DNA from: SAR86 cluster bacterium
GTDB lineage: Bacteria; Pseudomonadota; Gammaproteobacteria; Magnimaribacterales; AG-339-G14
Direction of reading: 5' to 3'
Length of the DNA stretch: 64,000 nt
Assembly (NCBI GenBank): GCA_028135785.1
Contig: JAOIHS010000002.1
Coordinates: 70,222 to 134,221 of the forward strand
Part shown: positions 1-9,783 of the stretch, piece by piece
Position numbering within the stretch: the first letter of the stretch is position 1
Layout of the letters: each line of letters opens with the position of its first letter
Made by a program: the position numbers and the translations under genes
The notes under the pieces: model-generated
What the model saw: the letters and a program-made list of their open reading frames with translations, nothing else
The model's database searches: none
What the model was told of the DNA's origin: nothing

Positions 1-2156
1 CTTACATCTCCACCCATAAGCTCTGCAAATCTTTTACTAATTGGTAAACCTAAACCAGTTCCTCCATGTGTTGCAGAGGTAGATCTTTCAGCTTGAGTGT
101 ACTCTTCAAATACTTTTGCAACTCCTTCTGCACTCATTCCTTCACCATCATCAGAAACTTTGAAATCAATCATCTCAATATCATCTTTTATCGAAGAAGT
201 TACATCTAAAGTAACTAGTCCAGAATTTGTAAATTTAAATGCATTACTTAAAAAGTTAGTAACACACTGCCTTAACTTAGTTTCATCCTGGGTCATAGAG
301 CCTATAGCATCTTGTATATTAATTTTAAAACCATTGTCATTTTTCGAAGCAAGCGGAGCGTTTACATCTTTTAGAGTTTCAACAAGCTTCTCTATTTCAA
401 AACTAGTAAGGTAAAGTTCCATTTTCCCTGCTTCTATTTTTGATAAGTCCAGTACATTATTTATAAGAGACAATAAATGAGTGCCAGCAGAAGTAATTTT
501 TTTAAGATCAGGCATTAAATCTTCGTATCCTAGGTCTTCACATTCTTCATATAGCATTTCTCCATATCCAAGAATTGCATTTAAGGGTGTTCTTAGTTCG
601 TGACTCATGTTTGCAAAGAATTTACTTTTCTGTGCATTTGCTTCTTGAGCTTCATCACGAGAGTCTTCCATTTCTTTAGTTCTAGAGTCTATAAGAACTT
701 GCACTTCATCCGCCATTCTAGAGAATGCTAATGTCATAAGTTCTACGGATGCATCTTCACTAGAAGATTCATCACTATCGGAAGCGAGATCTTGCATTTT
801 CTTTATGTCATTCAGGATTAACGTTCTAGAGTCTCCTTCTAGTTCATCAGCAAGAATAGACATTTTTTCTATTATCGCTTCATCTCTTTCTTTTCTTCTT
901 CTTGCTTGCTCATCTCTTATATTCTCCATTTCTGTTAAATGGCCTCTATAAATCTCTAAAGCTTTTGCCAATTGACCAACTTCATCATCATCTGACTTAA
1001 GAATACCTCTTCTCTCAGGCATTGTTTTTGTCAAATTCCCACTTGTTAGAGCTTCTAAAACTTCTATAGCTCTATTTATAGATCCAAAAGTATTAGCTGA
1101 AATTAACGAGGTAATTAGAATGACCAGAAAAATCACTATAAAGATTAAGAAGAAAATAAGATTTAAAATATTATTTTCCTGAGTAATACTTTCTGTCTCA
1201 TCCTTGAAGATAAAAAATTGTGCTTTATCTGCTGAAAGGTAAGAGCTCAATGGAAGAAGGGTCATGGAAGAACCCAATTCACTATCTCTTATATTAGTTC
1301 TATTTCCATAGGTAGAAAGATATTCTTCAGCTTTTTCTACAAATAACCCTAACTCATTTTTACTTCCAAATGCTTCATCATCTTCTTTGTCCAAGGCGGA
1401 AGCATATCTAGCATAATCATCACCTAAAGAAATTATTCCCTCAGGAGTTCGAACAGCAGAAACAAGTTCGAACTCATCTCCAAAAGTCTCTAGAGATTTT
1501 CTTATATCAATCCCCATAATAACTATAGCTTCAGCGTTCCTGCCAAAAGCCCTGATCGGAAATGCCATAGTTTGATTTAAAGTTGAGATTTCCTTTTCGG
1601 AAATATCAGAAATAGTCGAAAGAGTCCTTCTTGGCCTTTTACCCGCGTCATCTAAATAATTCTCTAAATCAGCTAGGAAATCAGGATTGGCTTTAGGATT
1701 ACAAGGATCAATACCAGATAAATCTAGGGCACTACTGCAATAAAATCTTTCACCATTTGGGTAATAGGCCATTACATAACTCAAATTGCCTTCATCTAGA
1801 TCGAATTCAAACATTAGGTCTAATAAGTAGCTAGCTTCACCAGCATTCTTTTTTGTTATGAATTCTATTAAAGGATTATCGTATTCATGATCGGGAGAGG
1901 AAAGTTCCTCTTCCGGATAAATTTCATTTTCCGGATCCCAAAAAGTTCCTCTTTCTCCAGAAGGCAACCAACTTGAAATAGGATTGAAAGACGTTTCTAA
2001 AGTTTGAAACCAGGCAGCTTCATATGTTGTAACTAAAGATTCAGAAGAAAAATCTCTTTGAGTATTTTCTCTCCAAGAATAAAGACCATAAAGAACCGAA
2101 GCCAGAAGGATATTTCCTACTAAGCCGATTAAAATCAGTGTAGTTCTAATACGCAT
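1..2156 (-). CDS. Membrane sensor histidine kinase with HAMP, HisKA and HATPase (C-terminus cut by window edge)
   Basis: Manual minus-strand translation from ATG at 2156 (MRIRTTLILIGLVGNILLASVLYGL...) contains FFANMSHELRTPLNAILGYGEML (H-box) and SDDGEGMS...GGTGLGLPISKRFAELMGGDV (G boxes). Absent from the ORF track because it is open at the edge. Confidence 0.9.
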   Translation of the reverse strand, partial: MRIRTTLILIGLVGNILLASVLYGLYSWRENTQRDFSSESLVTTYEAAWFQTLETSFNPISSWLPSGERGTFWDPENEIYPEEELSSPDHEYDNPLIEFITKKNAGEASYLLDLMFEFDLDEGNLSYVMAYYPNGERFYCSSALDLSGIDPCNPKANPDFLADLENYLDDAGKRPRRTLSTISDISEKEISTLNQTMAFPIRAFGRNAEAIVIMGIDIRKSLETFGDEFELVSAVRTPEGIISLGDDYARYASALDKEDDEAFGSKNELGLFVEKAEEYLSTYGNRTNIRDSELGSSMTLLPLSSYLSADKAQFFIFKDETESITQENNILNLIFFLIFIVIFLVILITSLISANTFGSINRAIEVLEALTSGNLTKTMPERRGILKSDDDEVGQLAKALEIYRGHLTEMENIRDEQARRRKERDEAIIEKMSILADELEGDSRTLILNDIKKMQDLASDSDESSSEDASVELMTLAFSRMADEVQVLIDSRTKEMEDSRDEAQEANAQKSKFFANMSHELRTPLNAILGYGEMLYEECEDLGYEDLMPDLKKITSAGTHLLSLINNVLDLSKIEAGKMELYLTSFEIEKLVETLKDVNAPLASKNDNGFKINIQDAIGSMTQDETKLRQCVTNFLSNAFKFTNSGLVTLDVTSSIKDDIEMIDFKVSDDGEGMSAEGVAKVFEEYTQAERSTSATHGGTGLGLPISKRFAELMGGDV

Positions 2157-2190
2157 TTAGCGCTTTGATATTATAATTATAAAGTTCTTA

Positions 2191-2580
2191 CTATTGGACC
2201 TTAAAGGACATTTTTACCTGAACATCATTAACTTTTACAGATACTCCTTCATAAACAGGAGGCTCGTATAAGTATTTCCTTATAGATTTCATTGCTGCTC
2301 TTTCAAATAACCCTGCAGGCTCACTTTCTACAACGTACGGATCTATAACTGATCCATCAGTATCGATATCAAATTCAACAAGGACATAGCCATCTTTAGC
2401 AAGCCTTAAAGCTTTTCTAGGAAATTTAGCGGGTTGTGAGTAAAGCCTTTTAACTTCTAGTTCTACCTTATCATCTTCTCCGACATACCCTGACTCAGAG
2501 GATCCAATATTGGCAAAGGCTATAATTATAAAACTGAAAAGAATTGATTTAAGACTAATTTTCTTTGTATATTTTTTCAT
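2191..2580 (-). CDS. Short TonB C-terminal-domain protein (periplasmic / energy transducer TonB-like)
   Basis: FPRKALRLAKDGYVLVEFDIDTDGSVIDPYVVESEPAGLFERAAMKSIRKYLYEPP is a typical TonB C-terminal domain; hydrophobic N-terminus. Confidence 0.8.
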   Translation of the reverse strand: MKKYTKKISLKSILFSFIIIAFANIGSSESGYVGEDDKVELEVKRLYSQPAKFPRKALRLAKDGYVLVEFDIDTDGSVIDPYVVESEPAGLFERAAMKSIRKYLYEPPVYEGVSVKVNDVQVKMSFKVQ

Positions 2581-2641
2581 TTCATCTCCTTAACGAAAAA
2601 ACATTATAAAACGGATAAATTTACACGTAAAATCATTATTT

Positions 2642-3040
2642 ATGGATAGAGTAATAGGAGACATGCTTTTAAATCAGAGATACTGGGATATATTCTCAGT
2701 CTCTGATGATTCTTCAATCAAAAAAGCTTGTCAAATAATGGATGAAAAAAAAATTGGCGCGCTACTTGTGCATTGTCCTGAGAGCGGAAACCCTCAAGAT
2801 TTAAAAGGCATTTTAACTGAAAGAGACATAATAGAACTCATTTCAAGAAAAAATGCTGTCATCGATGATTTTAAAGTAAAGCATATAATGTCAGAAAAAA
2901 TAATAAGTATCTCATCGAAAGAGACAGCTGGAGATGCTTTAAACCTTATGATCGAAAATCAAATAAGACATTTAGCCGTCATGGAAGATGGAAACCTCAT
3001 TGGAGTTCTTTCAATGAGAGATATTCTTAAAAAAAATTAA
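2642..3040 (+). CDS. CBS domain-containing protein
   Basis: Two CBS-like repeats: GILTERDIIELISRK...VKHIMSEKIISISSKETAGDALNLMIENQIRHLAVMEDGNLIGVLSMRDILKK. Confidence 0.88.
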   Translation: MDRVIGDMLLNQRYWDIFSVSDDSSIKKACQIMDEKKIGALLVHCPESGNPQDLKGILTERDIIELISRKNAVIDDFKVKHIMSEKIISISSKETAGDALNLMIENQIRHLAVMEDGNLIGVLSMRDILKKN

Positions 3041-4605
3041 TAATTTAAATCTTTGTTTGATATTAAAGAAGGTATAGCTTGATCTGATTTTTCTGGATAA
3101 TCACTTGTGAAATGCAAACCTCTACTTTCAAATCTTCGACTCGCGCTTTCTATTACAATTCGTGCTACCAGAACTAGATTTCTCAATTCGATAAAGTCAG
3201 AACTTATTTCATAATTTCGATAAAAATCTTCAACTTCATCATGAATTAATTTTATCTTTTCTTTTGCTTTTTTTAACCTGTCATCGCTTCTTACCACTCC
3301 AACATAGTCCCACATCAAACGTCTGGTTGCATCCCAATTATGAGAGATCACTATATTCTCTCCAGCTCTAATAACTTTAGAATTATCCCAATTAGATAAG
3401 TTATGAGAATTTGGAACAAAATTTATCTTTATATCATCAGCAGCCGACTTTGCAAAAACTACACATTCCAATAAGGAATTACTGGCCATTCTATTAGCAC
3501 CGTGAAGACCCGTACACGAAGTTTCACCAATCACATAAAGAGAGTCTATGTTTGTTCTTCCTTTCAAATCGGTTTTAACTCCACCGCATGTGTAGTGAGC
3601 AGCTGGAACAACAGGAATAGATGTTTTGGTAATATCAAAACCAAACTCAAGACATTTCGTGTGTATAGCAGGGAAGGATTTCTTAATCTCTTTTTCACTC
3701 TTATGACTTATGTCTAAATAGACACAGTCTTTACCAGTTTTTTTCATCTCCTCATCAATTGATCTTGAAACCACATCTCTAGGCGCTAATTCTTCTCTAG
3801 AATCATAATTTTTCATGAACTCTTTGTTCTCATGATTAATTAACTTGGCTCCTTCCCCTCTCAATGCCTCACTTATTAAGAATGATTTGGCTTCTGGATG
3901 ATAAAGACAGGTGGGATGAAATTGATTAAATTCCATATTAGATAAAGTACATCCTGCTCTCCATGCAAGAGCAAAGCCATCACCACTGGCCCCATCGGGA
4001 TTACTCGTATAAAGATAAATTTTACTTGCTCCGCCAGTAGCTAATATCGTCGAGCTTGCTGATATTGTTATGACCTGCTCTCGTTCTTTGTCGAAAACAT
4101 AAGCTCCTTTACAGACCTGATCTTCGGTTATTAAATCAACAGCAAGGTGATTTTCTAAAATAGTTATATTTTTATCTTTAAGAACTTTTGCTGCTAGAGA
4201 ATCAGATACTTCTTTCCCGGTTGTATCCGCTGCATGGATAACTCTTCGATGCGAATGACCACCTTCTTTAGTCAAATGGTAATCACTTCCACTCTCATTT
4301 TTGGTAAAACTAACACCAGAATCAATCAACCACTTAATTGCAGACTTTCCATTTTCTATACAAAATCTGACAGCTTTTTCATCGCAAAGACCATCGCCGG
4401 CAATCAAAGTGTCTTTTATATGACTTTCTGTAGTGTCATTCTCAGCTAGAACTGCAGCAATTCCTCCCTGAGCGTACCAAGTTGAACTATCTACAAAAGT
4501 TTCTTTTGAGATGAGCGTTACTTTAAAATCTTTTGCTAGTTCAAGAGATGCAGTTAAGCCAGCTGCTCCGCTACCAATAACTAAAATATCCGTATTTTGT
4601 TTCAT
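3037..4605 (-). CDS. nadB: L-aspartate oxidase
   Basis: DILVIGSGAAGLTASLELA, SSTWYAQGGIAAVL, HSHRRVIHAADTTG, PAAHYTCGGVKTDLKGRTNIDSLYVIGETSCTGLHGANRMASNSLLE. Confidence 0.96.
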   Translation of the reverse strand: MKQNTDILVIGSGAAGLTASLELAKDFKVTLISKETFVDSSTWYAQGGIAAVLAENDTTESHIKDTLIAGDGLCDEKAVRFCIENGKSAIKWLIDSGVSFTKNESGSDYHLTKEGGHSHRRVIHAADTTGKEVSDSLAAKVLKDKNITILENHLAVDLITEDQVCKGAYVFDKEREQVITISASSTILATGGASKIYLYTSNPDGASGDGFALAWRAGCTLSNMEFNQFHPTCLYHPEAKSFLISEALRGEGAKLINHENKEFMKNYDSREELAPRDVVSRSIDEEMKKTGKDCVYLDISHKSEKEIKKSFPAIHTKCLEFGFDITKTSIPVVPAAHYTCGGVKTDLKGRTNIDSLYVIGETSCTGLHGANRMASNSLLECVVFAKSAADDIKINFVPNSHNLSNWDNSKVIRAGENIVISHNWDATRRLMWDYVGVVRSDDRLKKAKEKIKLIHDEVEDFYRNYEISSDFIELRNLVLVARIVIESASRRFESRGLHFTSDYPEKSDQAIPSLISNKDLNY

Positions 4606-4815
4606 TTAAAAAAATAATTTAATCAAAAGTGCGATTACAAAGATAGAAACAAGCATCAATAAAAAGATCTTAAAAAAAGGAGATCTTTTTTTATTCCAGT
4701 CAATTCGATCGGATCTATTTCGTTGCTTAGCCGATGCTCTTATAGGACCAATGAGAAAAAATATCGCTAAAGATCCAACAATTAATATGCCAAAAAAAAT
4801 ATTATTTAAATCCAC
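4606..4815 (-). CDS. Small two-TM hypothetical membrane protein
   Basis: 69 aa ORF, two hydrophobic segments, abutting nadB and the YccA-family gene on the same strand. Confidence 0.6.
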   Translation of the reverse strand: MDLNNIFFGILIVGSLAIFFLIGPIRASAKQRNRSDRIDWNKKRSPFFKIFLLMLVSIFVIALLIKLFF

Positions 4816-5588
4816 TATCTACTTCTTAACTTAGAAAGCAGTCTTAACATTTCTAAATACAACCAAATTAAAGTCACCATGAGAGAGAAGGCACCAAACC
4901 ACTCCATATATAAAGGCGCGCCGTGCTCAGCTCCTTGCTCAATAAAGTCAAAATCTAAAACTAAATTTAAAGCTGCTATGGCTACGACGAAAAGACTGAA
5001 TCCAATTCCAAAAAGACCATTAGAATGGATGAATCCAATACCTGAGCCAAACATGTTCATCACCATACTAACGACGTATAGCAAAGCAATCCCCATAGTC
5101 GCTGAAACGATCATCAGTCTAAAATTTTCTGTAGGTTTTATTACCCCCGTTTTATATAAAACTAATAAAGAGGCCAAAGTTCCTAAAGTTAAACCAACTG
5201 CTTGAATAACTATTCCAGGAAATTGAAGTTCGAATATTGCGGAGATTGCTCCTAAAAATAAACCTTGAGATAGAGCGTATAAAGGGGCGGTGATTGGAGC
5301 CCACGTTTTCTTAAAGATAGTAGCTAAGGCGAATATAAAACCAAAAATTGCTCCACCTATTGCAATAGGCATAACAGTTTCAGGAAGACCGGTAGAGAAA
5401 AACTGATTCCAAGTGTACGATGCTGTCAAAACTACAAGCAAAAGTAGAATACCTGTCTTGTTTACAGTTCCTTGAAGACTCATGGTTCTGCCGGTTAAAG
5501 AGTCAGGAGTGAAGTTAGAAAAAGTTGCATCATTCATAGCAGGGTTTCCGGATCTGCCGAACATATTTAAAGCGTTGTGTTTAGACAT
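4815..5588 (-). CDS. Bax inhibitor-1 / YccA family membrane protein
   Basis: MSKHNALNMFGRSGNPAMNDATF... with seven hydrophobic segments and FDFIEQGAEHGAPLYMEWFGAFSLMVTLIWLYLEMLRLLSKL. Confidence 0.88.
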   Translation of the reverse strand: MSKHNALNMFGRSGNPAMNDATFSNFTPDSLTGRTMSLQGTVNKTGILLLLVVLTASYTWNQFFSTGLPETVMPIAIGGAIFGFIFALATIFKKTWAPITAPLYALSQGLFLGAISAIFELQFPGIVIQAVGLTLGTLASLLVLYKTGVIKPTENFRLMIVSATMGIALLYVVSMVMNMFGSGIGFIHSNGLFGIGFSLFVVAIAALNLVLDFDFIEQGAEHGAPLYMEWFGAFSLMVTLIWLYLEMLRLLSKLRSR

Positions 5589-5639
5589 AGTTTGTAATTT
5601 AGTTAATTAATATATTTTATATCAAGTTTAAAGAAAAAA

Positions 5640-6233
5640 TTAAGGAATAAGCCAATTGCTAATTAGATCGCCATTAGACCAATCAAAAGAAGACCTTCGA
5701 TGACCAGCTCCTTTTAGAAAAAGAAACTCTAAATAATCAAATTTGAAGATAATCACTGCGAAATTTTTATAACCACTTTCAATTTCTATTTGCTCTTTGA
5801 CAATATCGTATTCTTCTGGTGCTAGAATTTCCTTTCCTGGAGAGTTTGAAACGGAGTAACACATTTTTGACATTTCTCTTGATTGATCCCATGCATTTCT
5901 AGAAATCTCATCATTTTGATGAATCGTAGTTTGACCATTCAATCTAATCTGTATTTTTAAGTCTGGGTCGTATCCATGAACAGTAGAGGTAGACTCATCA
6001 TTTATTTGATTAATCTTATTTGATCGACTGTCAGTATGAAATCTTAAATATCTTTTTTCTCTATTAAATTCTCTTAAAACCACTGTTCTTGTAGATATTT
6101 TTTTATTTTCAAAGGTAGATAAGGTGGGGGTGTGAAACAAAGATTTGCTATCATCAACAGCACTAGAAAATATAATTTCAGCTTCTGATAGAGTTAACTC
6201 TAAAGAGTTATAAAAGTTTATTTTTTCGTTCAT
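5640..6233 (-). CDS. Pyridoxamine 5'-phosphate oxidase-family flavoprotein (PdxH-like)
   Basis: TRTVVLREFNREKRYLRFHTDSRSNKINQI ... QIRLNGQTTIH ... GAGHRRSSFDWSNGDLISNWLIP. Confidence 0.82.
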   Translation of the reverse strand: MNEKINFYNSLELTLSEAEIIFSSAVDDSKSLFHTPTLSTFENKKISTRTVVLREFNREKRYLRFHTDSRSNKINQINDESTSTVHGYDPDLKIQIRLNGQTTIHQNDEISRNAWDQSREMSKMCYSVSNSPGKEILAPEEYDIVKEQIEIESGYKNFAVIIFKFDYLEFLFLKGAGHRRSSFDWSNGDLISNWLIP

Positions 6234-6272
6234 TTTTTTAATTATTAATATGTCTAGCTTAAACTACAAATA

Positions 6273-8441
6273 ATGGATATTTCATATATTTTAGACGATT
6301 TAAACCCAGTACAGAGAGAAGCGGTTACAGAAGAATTACCTTATTCTTTAGTGTTGGCTGGCGCCGGATCTGGAAAGACCAAAGTTATTACTCACAAAGT
6401 AGCTTGGCTTTGTAAAGTTAAAGAAATTAATCCACTTTCTTTAATGACGGTTACATTTACAAATAAAGCCGCTAAAGAAATGCGCGGCAGGATTGAATCA
6501 ATTTTAGGAGAGCAGCTGCAACAAATGTGGTGCGGAACTTTTCATGGTTTATTTCATAGAATGCTCAAAATGCATTGGGAAGAAGCCGGTCTTATAAAGT
6601 CTTTTACAATTCTAGATGGCGATGATCAAAATCGAGTTATAAAAAGAGTCATAAAAAAAATGAATTTGGATGAGGCTACTTGGCAACCAAGACAGACTCA
6701 GTGGTTTATAAATAAACAAAAAGATGAAGGAAGAAGAATTGCAAAACTTCCAAATAAAGCAACTTATGTAGAAGAAAAAATGGCTGACATTTATTTAGAG
6801 TATCAAAAAACATGTGAAGAAGAAGGCGTTATAGATTTTGCAGAAATTCTCTTGCGTTGCCATGAAATGCTAGCTAAAAATCCAAATCTTTTAGATCACT
6901 ATCAAAGAAGATTTCAGCATATTTTGGTGGATGAATTTCAGGATACTAATGAAATTCAATATCTACTTTTAAAACAGTTAGTTGGCAAGGAAGGTCAAAT
7001 GACAGTTGTGGGAGACGATGATCAATCTATTTATAGTTGGCGTGGTGCAAAAAGTTCAAACATAAATAGGTTTATCAACGACTTTAAAACTGTAAAAACT
7101 TTAAAATTAGAACAAAACTATCGATCGACGACTAATATTCTATCTGCTGCAAATGCAGTAATTAGAAATAATCCTGAAAGATTAGGCAAAGAACTTTGGA
7201 CAGAAAAAGAAGAGGGAGAATTAGTAAAAATATATCGAGCTTTTAATGAAAGAGATGAAGCCAAATTCATAGTTGATATTATTAAAAGCTGGATGGACGA
7301 AGGTAGAAGCCTTTCAGAATGTGCAATTATTTATCGCTCAAATGCTCAATCAAGAATCCTAGAAGACTCGATCTTAAGAGCAGAGCTACCTTATAGAATT
7401 TATGGTGGAGTCAGATTTTATGAGAGATTAGAAATTAAAAATGCTTTGGCATATGCAAAACTGGCTATAGATCAAAATAACGATACTGCTTTTGAAAGAA
7501 TAATAAACGTTCCGACAAGAGGCATAGGCGCAAAAACAATGGATCAAATAAGAGAAGTCGCCAGGGAAAATGACTCTTCGCTATGGACAGCTGCTAAAAA
7601 CTTTTCAGATTCTTCAGGTCCCAAGATTTCAAATTCATTAAAAACCTTTTTTGAACTTGTTGAAATATTATCAGAAAGCGCAGAAAAAAAAGAAATAGAA
7701 GAATTTTTTGAAGATTTACTTGGAAGATCTAATCTTAAAAAATTTCATGGTAAAGAGCCTGGAGAAAAAGGAAGATCAAGGGTGGAAAATCTTGAGGAGC
7801 TTGTTTCTGCAGCTGCTGGATTTTTCTCAATTGGCGAAGATGCCGATGATGAGAGATCCCAATTAGAACTTTTTTTAGATCAGGCCTCACTCGATGCTGG
7901 AGAAAATCAAGCAGAAGAAAACGAAGATGCAATTCAAATGATGACTCTTCACTCTTCTAAAGGATTGGAGTACTCAATGGTATTTGTAGCAGGTTGCGAA
8001 GAAGGTCTATTCCCGCACAAAAGATCGACTGAAGATCCCAGACAATTAGCTGAAGAAAGAAGGCTTTGTTATGTTGGCATGACTAGAGCTATGGAAAGGT
8101 TGTATTTAACTTATGCAGAAGTAAGAAATGTTTATGGCGTTGATGGTTTTAGTCCAGCCTCAAGGTTTCTAAAAGAAATACCAGAAGAATTTAAATATGA
8201 AATAAGAATGGCTTCTGAAAATGTTGGTAAGTCAAAAAGTTTTTCTCCTAAAATAGTGGGCGGCACTGATCATAAAGTTGGAGGGTTTGCCCTAGGCGAT
8301 AGAGTTGGTCATCCATCATTTGGAGAGGGTGTAATATTAAACTACGAAGGTGACGGATCTAATGCTAGGGTTCAAGTTAATTTCGATCAAGAGGGTACTA
8401 AATGGCTAGTTTTAAGTTTTGCAAAGTTAAACAAAATCTAA
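6273..8441 (+). CDS. uvrD: UvrD/Rep/PcrA-type superfamily I DNA helicase
   Basis: LNPVQREAV, LAGAGSGKTKVITHKVAWL (Walker A), VDEFQDTNEIQY, GDDDQSIYSWRGA, LEQNYRST, LHSSKGLEYSMVFVAGCEEGLFPH. Confidence 0.95.
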   Translation: MDISYILDDLNPVQREAVTEELPYSLVLAGAGSGKTKVITHKVAWLCKVKEINPLSLMTVTFTNKAAKEMRGRIESILGEQLQQMWCGTFHGLFHRMLKMHWEEAGLIKSFTILDGDDQNRVIKRVIKKMNLDEATWQPRQTQWFINKQKDEGRRIAKLPNKATYVEEKMADIYLEYQKTCEEEGVIDFAEILLRCHEMLAKNPNLLDHYQRRFQHILVDEFQDTNEIQYLLLKQLVGKEGQMTVVGDDDQSIYSWRGAKSSNINRFINDFKTVKTLKLEQNYRSTTNILSAANAVIRNNPERLGKELWTEKEEGELVKIYRAFNERDEAKFIVDIIKSWMDEGRSLSECAIIYRSNAQSRILEDSILRAELPYRIYGGVRFYERLEIKNALAYAKLAIDQNNDTAFERIINVPTRGIGAKTMDQIREVARENDSSLWTAAKNFSDSSGPKISNSLKTFFELVEILSESAEKKEIEEFFEDLLGRSNLKKFHGKEPGEKGRSRVENLEELVSAAAGFFSIGEDADDERSQLELFLDQASLDAGENQAEENEDAIQMMTLHSSKGLEYSMVFVAGCEEGLFPHKRSTEDPRQLAEERRLCYVGMTRAMERLYLTYAEVRNVYGVDGFSPASRFLKEIPEEFKYEIRMASENVGKSKSFSPKIVGGTDHKVGGFALGDRVGHPSFGEGVILNYEGDGSNARVQVNFDQEGTKWLVLSFAKLNKI

Positions 8442-9502
8442 TAATTCTTTTATCGAGTATTTTTTTATTTTCCTGTTCTTCAGAGAAAATATCAAATACT
8501 TCAAATGAAATAAAAGAAACATTTAAGTGGAGAATGGTCACCACTTGGCCAAAGAATTATCCTGGTGTCGGCCTAGGTGCTGAAAATCTTGCCAAGCTAG
8601 TCAATGAAATGAGCGATGGTAGATTACAGATAAAAGTATTTGGAAATGGAGAATTGGTTCCAGCCTTAGAAGTCTTTGATACCGTTTCAAGAGGAAGTGT
8701 AGAAATGGGCCATGGGGCAGCTTATTACTGGATTGGAAAAGTTCCCGCCGCACAATTCTTTACTGCCATTCCTTTCGGATTAAATGCTCAAGAAATGAAT
8801 GCCTGGCTTCATTACGGTGGCGGTCAAGAACTTTGGGAAGAGTTATATGAGCCTTTTAATTTAATCCCAATGGCCGGCGGCAATACTGGCGTTCAAATGG
8901 CAGGTTGGTTTAATAAGGAAATAAATTCACTAAATGATTTGAAAGGTATTCGTATGAGAATTCCTGGAATGGCTGGAGAGGTATTTACTAGAGCTGGGGG
9001 AGAAGCTGTTTTAATGCCAGGTAGTGAAATCTTTACAAATTTACAAACTGGCGTCATTGATGCTGCAGAATGGATAGGTCCATACAATGATTTAACTTTC
9101 GGCTTTCATCAAGCAGCTAAATATTATTACTATCCAGGTTGGCATGAACCAGGACCAACTCTTGAAACTTTAGTTAATAAAGAGGCGTTTAATTCTTTAC
9201 CAAAAGATCTTCAAGTTATTCTAGTTACTGCTTCAAGAGCAGTTAATCAAGATATGCTTGATGAATATACTGCGAGAAATAATCAAGCATTAATATCTTT
9301 AATAAATGATCATGGAATTGAGTTAAGAAAATTACCTGACGATGTTTTGGCAGAGTTTAAGAAAATTACAGACGAACTTTTATTAGAAATGATCGAAAAA
9401 GATGACGCTTCAAGAAAAATTTATAAATCGTTATCTGAATTTCAGAAAAATGTTTCTGATTACCATGAGATTTCTGAAAAAGCTTTATACGATCTTCGTT
9501 AA
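8402..9502 (+). CDS. TRAP transporter solute-binding lipoprotein, DctP/TakP family
   Basis: Lipobox LFSC; FKWRMVTTWPKNYPGVGLGAENLAKLVNEMSDGRLQIKVFGNGELVPALEVFDTVSRGSVEMGHGAAYYW; GIRMRIPGMAGEVFTRAGGEAVLMPGSEIFTNLQTGVIDAAEW. Confidence 0.93.
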   Translation: MASFKFCKVKQNLIILLSSIFLFSCSSEKISNTSNEIKETFKWRMVTTWPKNYPGVGLGAENLAKLVNEMSDGRLQIKVFGNGELVPALEVFDTVSRGSVEMGHGAAYYWIGKVPAAQFFTAIPFGLNAQEMNAWLHYGGGQELWEELYEPFNLIPMAGGNTGVQMAGWFNKEINSLNDLKGIRMRIPGMAGEVFTRAGGEAVLMPGSEIFTNLQTGVIDAAEWIGPYNDLTFGFHQAAKYYYYPGWHEPGPTLETLVNKEAFNSLPKDLQVILVTASRAVNQDMLDEYTARNNQALISLINDHGIELRKLPDDVLAEFKKITDELLLEMIEKDDASRKIYKSLSEFQKNVSDYHEISEKALYDLR

Positions 9503-9783
9503 TTAATTTTTTTAATTATTAGGATCCCAATTGAAGTTGAAAAAATAAATCTTAATGAGAACAAAAGAGAAGCGGGTAAAGATAACCACCAAAGAAGATA
9601 AATGTTCAGAGTCTCGTTTAGTGAACCAAACCATTGAAAAAGATCGAAAGCAACTTGCCAGTATTCTAAGAAATAATCTTCAACGGTTATTGGACTGACA
9701 AATAGACTGTGTATAAAAAACAGAACCAGATAAAAATCTCCCCAAATTAAAAAATAACCTAAACCCTTTAAAAAGTTATGCAT
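9499..9783 (-). CDS. Hypothetical membrane protein
   Basis: 94 aa ORF with several hydrophobic segments; overlaps the dipeptidase start by 8 bp on the same strand. Confidence 0.6.
   Translation of the reverse strand: MHNFLKGLGYFLIWGDFYLVLFFIHSLFVSPITVEDYFLEYWQVAFDLFQWFGSLNETLNIYLLWWLSLPASLLFSLRFIFSTSIGILIIKKIN

Noticed and set aside
97-414. 105-aa plus-strand ORF
   Set aside because: Antisense to the histidine-kinase HATPase domain, whose minus-strand translation is clearly coding.
4234-4449. Plus-strand ORF inside nadB (also 3502-3717)
   Set aside because: Antisense to strongly conserved NadB sequence.
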